Below, one piece after another: positions 48,101-53,063 of a stretch of 53,063 bases of DNA. Source of the stretch: Lachnospiraceae bacterium (lineage in GTDB: Bacteria > Bacillota > Clostridia > Lachnospirales > Lachnospiraceae); NCBI GenBank assembly GCA_020860645.1, contig JAJBTX010000045.1:1-53063 (forward strand), in the 5' to 3' direction. Position 1 is the first letter of the stretch, and every line of letters begins with the position of its first letter. Below the pieces are notes generated by a model. The model saw only the letters and a program-made list of their open reading frames with translations. It was not told the DNA's origin and searched no databases. The position numbers were made by a program, and so were the translations under genes.

Positions 48101-51100
48101 GACAGGCTCACGATAATCGTCTGACTGGTATATGTGTCGATCGTGTAGTATTCTGTCGTTGTTCCTTCGGTCGAGGTATTGTTATCCTCGATATCAGTAG
48201 TCACAACATTTTCTGACGCGTCCGTGGCTTCTACTTTACCGGTCAGCGTGGGCGCAGTAGAGTCCACATACACCTTGCGCGTCTGCTCCCCGGAATCATT
48301 TCCGGCGTGATCGTACGCAGTGATCGTGTACATGAAGTAATAGACGTCCTTCGTCTCACTCGCAGTGGCCGTGTACTTGTCAAGATAGGTCTGGACATCT
48401 TCAAACTTTTTGCCCGCATCAGCGCTGCTGCTGTCCTGTATGGTTGAAATTGTTGCTTCTGGTGTCGAGGCACTGGCAACTTCCGTATCATTCTTGTCAT
48501 ACGCAGTGATGGTCACCTCATAGTAAGCGATACCGCTCTCTATGGAAGACTTTTCACTACCATTATTTTCTTCATTATCCGCGATGGTGGCGGTCAGAGT
48601 CGCGTCTTTTGTAAACCAGCCGCTGGTGCCAGCTGTATTCAGCTGCGTCCCATTTTCGCCAGACACATCATAGACAACCGTGGGCGCGTCACTCTCCGCC
48701 ACGACGATGGTCTTGCCACTGGCTTCGATAGTCGCTACACCATTTTCGATCGTTGTGTCAGTACTGATCGTATATTGGATACTCGTAGCGCCTGCATTAT
48801 TCGTTATATAGAAGTAAACCTCACCAGTATTAGAACCCGTGATTGCATCCAAATCGACATTGAAGGTAATGGTCCCTTTTCCGTCATCATTTCCACTGGA
48901 CACCCAGCCTGTGATCGTTATCGGGCCATTGCCATCACCAAGGTCATACACCAGCGAATACAGGCCGCTGTCGCCCGCAAATCCGGTTACAGTTACCTTA
49001 ATGGCTTCATTAAAGAAGATACCAAAGGTCAGCTTATTTATTGTTTTTGCTGCACTGCTCTCGTTAAGCGGCGACAGACTTATATTCGTAACCTCCGGCG
49101 TTCCTGTATCCACGATCAGATTTCCAAGAGGAAGCACTGAGGTAAAGGCACCTGTATCATTATTTAACAGCTGTAAGTAATATTCTCCTGATTCAGTTAC
49201 AGTCGCTGTTGTTCCGCTGGTTGGAAATTTACTGTCGTCACTTACTTTCGTATCAGATGTTCCTACCGCCACAGAGGTATAGCCGCCTGTTGCCGCATAG
49301 TTTACCTCAGATGTATAATAGATCCCGGACTGTTCACCATCTACTGTGTAATAAGTCACCTGCTCCGGCTCAACCTGATTTACCTTTACGGAGCCTGTGA
49401 TTTTCTCTAAAACCTTACCATCCGCATCCACCGGATAATAATTTCCGGTGAATATTTCCTTTAAGGTGTTCGTCGTGGCGATTGCGACGCTGTCCTCCTC
49501 ATAGAGAAGACGGGTCGTATTACCTGAGCCATATGCCAGCTCGTCTACGCCATTGCCAGCAGAGCTGGTCAGCTTGAACTTCAGGCTTGAAAACTCGGAT
49601 ACGGTATCATCCGCTGTAATCAGTCCCGTGCTGTCCTCTGATCCTGACACCGTCTCCGCTCCTACGGTGATATAGAAGTACTGACCGGTCTCAACCATTC
49701 CATCTGCTATTACATACGTGGACGAAGACGTTTTTTCGTTGATCTGTACGGTCGTCGTCACCTTCCGCTGCGCAATCCAGCCATAGAGAGTACTGCTGGT
49801 AGAAACGCCATCACTGGTATACGCAGATGTCGAATTTGACTCCACAAAAGTATAGTTGCCTGTAATGATGCCGCTGCTCTCCACCTCCGCTTCGGTCAGC
49901 GTCAGCGTATATGAAGATCCCGTCGAAGAAATCAACGCAGATCTGTCATACCAGGTGTTGGCATCAGATCCGGAGGCTGTCGCCTCTACCGTTTTATCTG
50001 CTACTTTCTCACTTTCCGCAAGAGTTGTAAGGACACTGTCCTCCGTGTAACCGTCCGTCGAATTTCCGCGCAGACCAACCAGAGTGATGTCACTCTCCTT
50101 AAGAGTGATGCTGTCTGTCCCATCATACACCTTCACATAGGAAGTGTTTTTATTGTCATCTGTCAGCGTGTTTCCGTTTGTCTTTACCGTGACGGGCATG
50201 GGATTGACCTTCAACGGAATATAATCGCTGGTCTCATCCGCAAAACTCTTGGAATAGCTGTCATTAGTATCTGGCGCAAAGGTCATTTTTACATAGTAGT
50301 CCCCCGCATCCAGATAGTCTCCCGCAGCAACAGTAACCGTTTCATAGTCCAAATCATAAATTTCAAAACGGAATGTGCCTACCAGACTACTGTCGCGCAG
50401 GATCGACACGGCAGTGGTCATTGCTTCACTGTCTGCATCGTAGTAGCTGATATACCCATTGGCATCCAGCAGACTGCTTCCCGATGAGACAGCAATATCG
50501 GACAGCGTATCTCCATAGGTCATCTCTATAGACGAGGGCCATACCCTGCTGACGATGGAGATCGCGAAGCTGGCGTTTTCACCAGTGGTTAATGTTTTGT
50601 AACGAGTTTCTCCATAATAGGATGTCGCATAGCCATCCTCATCATTAGCAACATATACATCAATACCTGCGCTCGTTGTGGCATATGGTACATAGACATA
50701 AATATATCCCGCTTTTAACCCTGTTAACGATGCTGTATATATTGTATACGTTACATTTTCTTCATCAAAAGTGTCTCCCATTGTAGCTGTCAATGAAGTT
50801 GGTACTTCACCCAATCCTGCTGCACTGATTTCATCTGATGTCAGCTTACTCTTGTTCGCCGGAGAGGATATCGCGCCGCTGTTACTCAGTTTGATGGAAA
50901 TGCTGTTATTGCTATAGTAATCATCCGTGATCTCATAAATGCCAAGCAGTTTAAAACCGACAGTCTCCAAGCTTTCTTCTTCACTGTCAAGTCTGACGGC
51001 GGTCACCAAATCAGCACTGTAGGATCCACTATTATTTTCCAGATTTTCAAAGTAAGCCCGGGAAAATTCCGGCTCCGCAACACGTTTCAATCCATAATAG

Positions 51101-52887
51101 GTTTTTATTGCATTGCTGCTTATACTATATGTAGTGCCTCCAGTTTCTTCAGTATTGGAAGATGATGTATAGGAGTATATCGCCCTGGAAGCAATCGTTC
51201 CATATAAGGAGAAATTCGATTGCGGGCTCAGGATCACAGCAAACGTATTATATCCTGCTTCCAATACATATTCATCATTTTTACCGGCCTCAGAGGTGCC
51301 AAATTCAAAAGTCGTGTCACCGGTTGCGTCATCCTCCAGCTGTCCCACAAAAAAGCCTGCAGAGGATGAAGAGAAATTAACCTGGTTAAAATCCCCAACA
51401 TTTGACGAGTATGCAAAGAAGACTCCGCTGGTGTAGCTTAATCCTACGCCACTGGCAAAATACGGAGTACCTGTCACCGTCGCCCCGGATATGGCCATGG
51501 TTCCTGCTCCACTCACCTGTGCATTATTGAAGACAACATTGGCACTACCCGCCAAATTTAATGTTGCGCCTGTTCCTATGCTTACAGCACTATTAATTTC
51601 AACCGTTCCAACGCCTGAAAAAGTAAATGCATTTCCTGAACCCGAAATTGCAAAACCATTTCCCCTACTGGAAGATAGCGACAATTTATTGCTAACAGAA
51701 AAATTATTTCCAGAACCGGTCACAGAAATAGCAGCATATGAACCTGTACTACTTAATGACACATCCCCGCTGGTATACAAGGTATTTCCAGAGCCGCTTA
51801 TAGTAAGGCTAGCGTTTGATGTTGAAAAGCTGAAACCACTATTGCTGTTGCCAAATGTAATTTTATTATTCGAACCGCTTATCAATATTGCATTAATAGT
51901 TTTACTTGCCTGACCTGAATCTAATTCGTTTATTATGGTGATTGTCTGATTACTTCCGGTAATCTCAAGAGTACCTTTCGAAGAAGTAGGAACTTCATAT
52001 ATACCATCTACTGTAGCAAGACTGGAGCCCTGAAGATTGATTACATAGGATGTCTCTTCCTCCTCCAGCGTCATCAACATATACGTCTGGCTCGCAATCG
52101 CGAAGTCCGAGAACGACGACGTGGTATAGCTCACATCATAGGTCCCGTCGCCATTATCGGTATAGGAGAAATCTGAGTCATATTCCGTGTTTGCGAAGGA
52201 GGCGTCATCCACCACCTCGCCGTCCGAGATATGGAGGAACCACATGTCGCCCAGCGCGTCCTCGTCGAGCTCCACGCCCTCGAGGGTCAGGGTCACGCTC
52301 TCACCGTCCTGGAGCTCGTATTCCTCGCCGTCCTCTTCAAGATGCGCGGACATGGCAAAGTAGAGCGTGGTCGTCGCGCCCTCCAGATCGATCGCACTCA
52401 GTACGGCTGTTTTATCCGCGGATTCCACGACCAGATCGACGTCCTCCGGGATTCCCCCGGAGAGCTCCGCGCTCACCGTCACAGAACCGTAAAGGACGGA
52501 CAGATTATCGATGCTCTCTGTCTCCAGGACGTCAGCCTCGGCTGCTTCCTCAGCTTCCGCGTCGCCATCCTCTTCTGTCTCGCTTTCCTCTCCCGAAGAA
52601 TCGGCGGCGTCCGCCGACTCATTCGCGGCGGCCTCGTCTGTCGCCGAACTGTCCGCGTCCTGCGAGCTCTGCTCGCCGTCTGCCTCGGTTTCGTTTTCCT
52701 CTCCCGTATTTTCATCTTCCTCGGTGAAGTCTTCGTCCGACGCCTCTCCTGCGTCCTCCTGGAGCTCCTCCGCTTCCTTTACTTCCGTCGCGCTCGCGTT
52801 GATCGTGGACAGGTCCACGGAATTGAACACGATCGCCAGCGTCAACATAATCGACAAGAATCTTCTAAATCTGGTCAATGCTTTCAT
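33145..52887 (-). CDS. Giant (6580-residue) secreted Ig-repeat surface protein
   Basis: One uninterrupted frame of 19.7 kb. Order: signal peptide (1-33, cleavage after NASA), Glu/Asp/Ser-rich stretch (35-130), a domain to about 280, and a beta-helix-like Gly/Ser/Asn repeat region (285-495). A YDG/MBG-like region follows (about 770-1190, with KVYDGTD near 919). About thirty Ig-like modules (1250-5790) mostly contain D-x-AGN and a D-T-x-x-P hinge. An SbsA-like Ig domain comes next (5790-6000, SPANGDTDV), then Ser/Gly linkers (6390-6475). The anchor is three membrane helices (6486-6503, 6517-6534, 6545-6563) with a Lys run after the first. No LPxTG, SLH or dockerin motif is seen at the C-terminus. 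AGGAGG precedes ATG 52887. An adhesin or cell-surface stalk is the likely role; ligand unknown. Confidence 0.9.
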   Translation of the reverse strand: MKALTRFRRFLSIMLTLAIVFNSVDLSTINASATEVKEAEELQEDAGEASDEDFTEEDENTGEENETEADGEQSSQDADSSATDEAAANESADAADSSGEESETEEDGDAEAEEAAEADVLETESIDNLSVLYGSVTVSAELSGGIPEDVDLVVESADKTAVLSAIDLEGATTTLYFAMSAHLEEDGEEYELQDGESVTLTLEGVELDEDALGDMWFLHISDGEVVDDASFANTEYDSDFSYTDNGDGTYDVSYTTSSFSDFAIASQTYMLMTLEEEETSYVINLQGSSLATVDGIYEVPTSSKGTLEITGSNQTITIINELDSGQASKTINAILISGSNNKITFGNSNSGFSFSTSNASLTISGSGNTLYTSGDVSLSSTGSYAAISVTGSGNNFSVSNKLSLSSSRGNGFAISGSGNAFTFSGVGTVEINSAVSIGTGATLNLAGSANVVFNNAQVSGAGTMAISGATVTGTPYFASGVGLSYTSGVFFAYSSNVGDFNQVNFSSSSAGFFVGQLEDDATGDTTFEFGTSEAGKNDEYVLEAGYNTFAVILSPQSNFSLYGTIASRAIYSYTSSSNTEETGGTTYSISSNAIKTYYGLKRVAEPEFSRAYFENLENNSGSYSADLVTAVRLDSEEESLETVGFKLLGIYEITDDYYSNNSISIKLSNSGAISSPANKSKLTSDEISAAGLGEVPTSLTATMGDTFDEENVTYTIYTASLTGLKAGYIYVYVPYATTSAGIDVYVANDEDGYATSYYGETRYKTLTTGENASFAISIVSRVWPSSIEMTYGDTLSDIAVSSGSSLLDANGYISYYDADSEAMTTAVSILRDSSLVGTFRFEIYDLDYETVTVAAGDYLDAGDYYVKMTFAPDTNDSYSKSFADETSDYIPLKVNPMPVTVKTNGNTLTDDNKNTSYVKVYDGTDSITLKESDITLVGLRGNSTDGYTEDSVLTTLAESEKVADKTVEATASGSDANTWYDRSALISSTGSSYTLTLTEAEVESSGIITGNYTFVESNSTSAYTSDGVSTSSTLYGWIAQRKVTTTVQINEKTSSSTYVIADGMVETGQYFYITVGAETVSGSEDSTGLITADDTVSEFSSLKFKLTSSAGNGVDELAYGSGNTTRLLYEEDSVAIATTNTLKEIFTGNYYPVDADGKVLEKITGSVKVNQVEPEQVTYYTVDGEQSGIYYTSEVNYAATGGYTSVAVGTSDTKVSDDSKFPTSGTTATVTESGEYYLQLLNNDTGAFTSVLPLGNLIVDTGTPEVTNISLSPLNESSAAKTINKLTFGIFFNEAIKVTVTGFAGDSGLYSLVYDLGDGNGPITITGWVSSGNDDGKGTITFNVDLDAITGSNTGEVYFYITNNAGATSIQYTISTDTTIENGVATIEASGKTIVVAESDAPTVVYDVSGENGTQLNTAGTSGWFTKDATLTATIADNEENNGSEKSSIESGIAYYEVTITAYDKNDTEVASASTPEATISTIQDSSSADAGKKFEDVQTYLDKYTATASETKDVYYFMYTITAYDHAGNDSGEQTRKVYVDSTAPTLTGKVEATDASENVVTTDIEDNNTSTEGTTTEYYTIDTYTSQTIIVSLSSYDATSGVSSIKVEKDGTVITGPTTKTNSDGTVEYDDYEITSCGVYVFTVTDDASNSTSKTIAVTAYDKQEPTIGVSYGTYTPGEWTADEVSVNVKFTDTASVDGVSVASGFSYLTYSYKLNDESGTTESGNLTTDNGLKYDETTGYTFTLSKSGVYKELTVTVYDRAGNSATYKIADDTDCSGKTINIDAETPTLSVAVAKGDGTSYTSGMTWAKNGETVVYTLTAGDSVSDLTYMVSANGTDYVDMEVATASGGILYDVAAWDGSAYTLTFSKSYEGMIYFKVKNASGTYSVISTDNPDETCVQKVQISVETFSEDIINSYITLDNESYSNSWYDAESVTISVSPVASQENKDSATNPTPGNTVTTEVTLTKYSTSDTTSGGTVVTEGTSTLYNYCDYGTDGNNGESSAYTQTLDESGYYVLKVVATDEAGNTAEWEDTIKLDVKAPEAGTVTYTEVGAAETALDGLRSLIRKLSFGLFFNEAVEVTVTFTDDLSGIGTNKIYYEKIGIDGSFTGDGEALTVSKTTNGTTVYSATISLTLNDTSGYIRYWAIDEAGNESSHYNLGYDLTTDTMDETTGQILWKLENQAPEITALTASDGNKKNGPTSDTTDTPVGTSEAATWLTGSGGATVSATIEDSGSGLYSVTASYLYVDSFDKISQLEAPESNGLSSETLSGTCYTGTDYQTKAVIGDDAETAVTTAYWKADSAFTKSGVYKVTIYAEDNATNVSEKYTLYVYVDVTAPVVTVSYNDESQAWVNAAATNQYITVDFTVAETTSGTASVTVKGMGKNALKDGDTSTDEITLTVNESGSYSFTAYANDTFTITVTDTAGNENVTTADTTNPVTVSKIDLVDPVYTSLTVNSDKFSGDFDVSTNYYTSDYITFTITASDSISGLASYQMYYNTTDSNENGTKLDGASGSWTQTTAGKDDASVTTENVKQSGTYYVYVVLTDVAGNTFTSETTQIRLENGTPSAYLYSYKYNSNTYSTENPYNSGDWINDDGVIAILKSGLQDNQASYYYAVNSGATSGSEVSDSDWIEITFADGKCVCQYGTFTLTEDDSGAEVVEFVTTRDGSNNYYFKVVNNDDKTRVGYNSLTVNLDHYAPSNATLTPNVSAKDNWYSTLLTFTLTDVVDAYDATLAEAGIASSTHIIKYLLTQTVYTEYDAAGSADAAEIKALTGDGTGSLTVSDGNTELTTSAPTTDGIWYLYYWVEDGATNSSAIACEKIQVDTTKPTIAGNYTVTYSDGNTVLNILTFGVFGNKGYTVTVDLSDDLSGVESLAYAVSTNSGLDGTADITYYADAAHTQTSSTMTCYAMATFTISGEFTDGIITMTAYDYAGNSKDATLTATGDVTKWTFTTADPTVELEWTDTVNDLGWMKSGTTAKVSVTATEEKAGLKEVYYALSGATTLAASDDTYLLTSDTTSKAGDKTTTYTESGNLTLNDLSQGVTTLTVTAISNAGEEGSKDVSIKVDTEAPVYNTDYTTNQTWTNEDEKITFTLTDATSGVRCDTIKVYSVSTADGTEITNEVTTSIAAQGDDKKDTDKTSAEVAANTKYEVSFTVTGNGYYYIVAEDMAGNQKTAWITVDNVDQTTPATPEISVSGETNSAGWYSAYETVTFTAAANSGFAYATETLCWQVLDANGTKVEEGFSTEIVDGKITCTYTFTEDGEYTLLAYMKDAAGNYSSNVTVEPFEVSGTQAVKVDTTAPDFTGSSIVVKDYTGESTIADAIANFFGFGNYISTEDGIQISITTTDSLSGVNTTSGYYKLSTDTTSTMEDGKGNVYTGTAVITKNDNDDDSWTYTITLASDALKDESTITVWVYDVAGNKAADYKLVMYKNGEKGSENWQIDTLEPEISVSVSGMFGDTGNVSGKTYTSQTTGTTVTDTDYYYYSSYPTLSVTADDGEDSGLYLVKAYVEYTKPGETDVTSTEYLFGSLAAGAKDYSSEEAKTKTKTDDTYEISADGTYTIHAEVADNANNKADITVTILVDIEKATGAFTVLEDGSTVSANLADVDFTSTSSWKTKSQTISFTLTDDFSKVDASSITLTATGVSNGTPALTKDSADALTVSGSFTITENGTYTLSWSDMAGNTSSQEIVVKNLDTTAPAAPGVTVTPANTAGDADTGETNSNVTVTGHADLKWYTAESGEITTTITANLDDENSNASTASTYYTLSYGAYGDDITEGTKTLYASTDQSAVLADAPTITSTAEDGVYVLRVWNEDDAAWTTEADYTGGSTTAGSNDEVTYYMYVDRNAPKVITNDSGTGTRTSEPTSGTTGNDVYLYYVLNDGSGSGIDTDTIKLYYSATDADKGAEIATGVSIGTVDTDGNLTISYMISKAADNTNGYYTLSFADEAGNASSTVLHVTKMDNTQLSSETVAYSSSTSATTGLPTLSSDEANKTIIDSSKYANVYLYLTGTKAGTAVFTYSGTLTSPTNKTYTYSHVASSEAMALWISDSGDAVDLRQEEGLWTLATKTETNQEGVAASTATYYILIDKTAPAITNSAGTALSTDVYPDGYSTTPTNEDVALSFKVSDASASIETSGIKSVTVSTDDGSITLTDGGEASVSPVALTEADGIYTFYAKQNGEYTITVTDNANNVATYTFTVSNIDKEAPVAFAGTDITVDGVDGSSVSDETVYKKQWYKQNTSSENTQTWVEVSVPASDTGSELYTYVAFWPYDESGTNNTHAAYDTVENTGDSYYVTKLTSEADAATKMVALPEDGKWNVAVWRQDEAGNITKSDYITLSGTAGSETMSTSLVVYTDITMPDVDVASGKISIAQTGTSTLAQIANFLTFGNFFNKGFEITLSGISDDTSKVKTVYYALTDTSATAATVLDKTASITKSGEATLSGTSYVITLDTSAKLDGYIWIYVEDYAGNVTTPVALKAYESGSADGGTQTWMIDTVAPTITFSYSSVSGTTDDGTADTGWYNIATGYPTVKATAEDGVGSSTTSGVSGIAKILRTILQKATESTQDYTEKVVDANVFPGDNGSVSAISAKEENSFAVTDSAYGDGVYELIYTVTDNALQEVEYTTKEIKVDLTRPTLKLTAGTGDAQKTSSAGSESAETTEGTLNGYFELTKGTDGVGTNWLNSDQLVALTLADATSGFSSVEITTTGGGLLKNSSKEDVTSTGITSDNAGESFYVCANGTYTITVTDAAGNKTIYVLTVTNVDTTKPTTAPVVTVTAAAGSTAATGTSWLAEGTVYNIDTSGTGTGGATVSITAPAAATGEAPQTTYYVLWNTSDTDATQATQKADVQSFTEMTTFTITDDGVWELSVYTMDEAGNITYASGSTESAGQKIYVDIDRAASDLSVSCTSGEPAVNSGEYTSEAITLQFDINDGSTGSGIDQSTVQLTYSATENGEQTPLTTTYNVQSGIADGDKTATITVAIQPRATYTNGYYTLTYSDLAGNEQSVTKYVWWMDDTLPADIPVATADLEYSSIYSDGETDAKNYYTDTTDDTKTLTLTFTPATYSGTSVLTTTVTITSPGDKEYVYTLGSDGKLTPAAGGDAISSFTAFDEEGEWSVSISAKNQSGTENTREYTYYIDTTAPTHSDESGNTDIWVSSEGKTISFKVTDAVSGVDYTSGVKSVVVTPTDGGSLTGNVTSLELTPDSDGLCSFTALSNGTYTVTLTDNVGNEDSSYVITVTHIDTTAPANATVTIADKTGNAISESLESDYDQHGWYIDSTGNQVTITVPEQVSNYDADTGEYAAAAIKDEAKIITYISLWKESSTDPSAAADATADTWTSGAISTEGYYCAALATGSTITLNLPEGVWNLKVWTVDEAGNHCQENGTDSYSTATLYVDTTVPVIDNSTLTITEADSVWDTIVNFLQFGNFFYNEIGITVDVTDATSTPAQLYYAVSSDGTTAPEIGKGYYTKAEMSVDNSTDTTVKATFTFDLSEANNLGEGYIWVFAVDDAGNVSTPYPLKAYSDNKEGSAYWMIDIANPTVIASLVDSSDTSRVEEEWFNSADKEASCYPVIMANFTEGYSGNVSGIYSITREVLDSGENPVTVEGVAYGKKIIYDDHTVQTGTTSDYIESDAYRMSDVYEKLADGEYIVRYTIVDNAGNTVERDVYVNIDTTAPELGGDLSGVPDKTASATNQNITISGTAVDDTSGVAYVTVKAADGGKLADTEGNEVDTVTIQVETDGTFQFEALYNGTYTITITDNAGNESEGTPVEISNINKVAPEITETSPANGDTDVDYKDSVITITVLDDSKGTITYDAENPITIEVNGEPYTIDPTKYPDAITISSNGLAKDEDGYQLYLTDDQGKQILDASGDPIPLYETTITIDLSKIDGLTYAQDVEVPVYNPVTGEPVYEEDGDGNLIQATDEDGNPLYDDDNNPIYVQKTETETLNCLDADTVYTVTIPEGAFTDEAGNPTAAETITFTTAEASEDDPWLEAKTLEDVEIAGVVDEEDGSTSYDTTNITTSPEFDADTGSYTLFVAPGALDPTLTKLAEDLAVIISYDEFVGSEVTVSIKDANMTEIASVDYAAVTANESAYVQEIPKTDEDGNPVYKTDVNGDPIQATDGEGNLLYEDEEETIPIYEQETEKVVVVTFTADQVNKATANGFGILEVVTNNHGSKSTYTYVVSVNGISENLTNQASTTGDHGNVEITVPSGAIVSALNDRISELIGTAQTGFTKLAVQMITTVPRESAITEAVGRIESVWSDYPQWNKRQLYYFDFTLNIISNGVVEEVSETDELEDADPNAFIANRYKTIPITITLPSELKGYSEYAVFYDHEGVADYFGATDDSENGIVVLSADGTQLTIYASQFSIYAVTGKTITSSSDTSSSSGSGSGSSTETVYVTNTVTQTSVTYVPVRSVKGGSGSGGTVETTSQTEDTGTEAKAGEETGDEDIGGEETEEAAAATVCPGIKDGLALINLLMAVFSLMTAEYSTLKQKKKKKIPNDILCIASLLLFFITQPLEGLITRVDEWTPWFVVIFAVQLVITVLKFKSDEEEPEAETAGAEKN
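36565..42897 (-). repeat. Two approximately 1050-residue super-repeats inside the giant gene
   Basis: A module marked by FGxFFN-like residues recurs at residues 3332, 4395 and 5436 (spacing 1063 and 1041). Between the marks the same order of modules is found twice. It runs: a WxIDT-x-P hinge, a two-Cys-free Ig module, a SWKTK or WLNSD module, a WYTAE or WLAEG module, a TGNGYYTL-type module, a TSP-type module, an ENGTYT-type module, and a WYK or WYI module. Sequence identity between copies is low, so the duplication is old. Confidence 0.7.
44311..49026 (-). repeat. Two approximately 785-residue super-repeats inside the giant gene
   Basis: FG marks at residues 1288 (FGIFFN), 2074 (FGLFFN) and 2854 (FGVFGN) are 786 and 780 residues apart. 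Module order between them is preserved (SGWFTKD/WLTGS, TSQTI/NQYIT, WTADE/YYTSD, WAKNG/GDWIND, SWYDAE/NWYST, then the next FG mark). A shorter 478-residue spacer joins this series to the longer repeats at 42894. Confidence 0.7.
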
Positions 52888-52983
52888 TCTGAATGTCCTC
52901 CTACTCGGTTCTTTATCTGCTGCTTCATCCGTATAACGTTACAGTTTTGTCTAAAAATTTGTAGAGTAAACCTATTATTTAGA

Positions 52984-53012
52984 ATTGTATCATGCAGATT
53001 CACATATTTCAA
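52984..53012 (-). promoter_or_regulatory. Sigma-A type promoter of the giant gene
   Basis: On the minus strand TTGAAA (53012-53007) and TACAAT (52989-52984) are 17 bases apart. The leader of about 90 bases contains the palindrome TAACGTTA (near 52936), a possible operator, and ends with AGGAGG eight bases before the ATG. The rest of the right edge is AT-rich with no gene. Confidence 0.75.
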
Positions 53013-53063
53013 GTACTAATTAAACTAATAGCGATATTATTAATGCAATAGTTGGTTCTAAAG

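Overview
The window looks like a chromosomal piece of a moderately GC-rich Clostridia/Lachnospiraceae-type Firmicute. Supporting signs are strong AGGAGG ribosome sites, sigma-A type promoters with 17-base spacers, a Gram-positive dcw start (mraZ-rsmH-ftsL-pbp), a gap-pgk-tpiA-gpmI glycolytic cluster, a Bacillus-like nucleoside ABC transporter and a giant secreted Ig-repeat protein. Nearly everything is on the minus strand; the only convincing plus-strand gene is a DUF3810 membrane protein at 18061-19137. The taxon is inferred from gene content, not from any marker gene.

Layout, right to left (direction of transcription). 52887-33145 is one 19.7-kb frame encoding a 6580-residue surface protein. 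It has a signal peptide, acidic stretch, beta-helix-like region, YDG-like domain, about thirty Ig-like modules in higher-order repeats, an SbsA-like domain and a three-helix membrane anchor. 32931-28177 is a BMP-type nucleoside ABC transporter whose mRNA leader holds an intrinsic terminator and a competing hairpin. 28069-19138 carries gap, pgk, tpiA, an aldo/keto reductase, gpmI, a membrane SH3 protein with a sigma-like N-terminus, and an enolase homologue that has lost most catalytic residues. 18061-19137 (plus) and 17979-17257 (minus) diverge from overlapping promoters. 17110-16069 is maf-dtd. 15999-10938 is pyrH-frr-uppS-cdsA-dxr-rseP (nucleotide supply, ribosome recycling, isoprenoid/undecaprenyl carrier, phospholipid precursor, membrane protease). 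A nonsense-interrupted AAA/PD-(D/E)XK gene, ychF and lgt follow. 6653-712 is the dcw start with two class B penicillin-binding proteins, and a MarR regulator closes the window at 621-142.

Much of the window serves envelope growth: undecaprenyl carrier (uppS, dxr), CDP-diacylglycerol (cdsA), lipoprotein maturation (lgt), septal peptidoglycan (ftsL, two PBPs) and RseP. Glycolysis is encoded from triose phosphate to 2-phosphoglycerate. The eno-position gene is probably not an active enolase, so a second, canonical eno is expected elsewhere.

The least explained content is a family of hairpin-rich intercistronic elements. Three copies (7800-7934, 25431-25556, 26866-27055) share conserved blocks around stems whose two arms differ between copies but stay complementary. 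A fourth, different multi-hairpin element sits at 23486-23646. All four begin at or within about 25 bases of the stop codon of the upstream gene, and one supplies the end of pgk.
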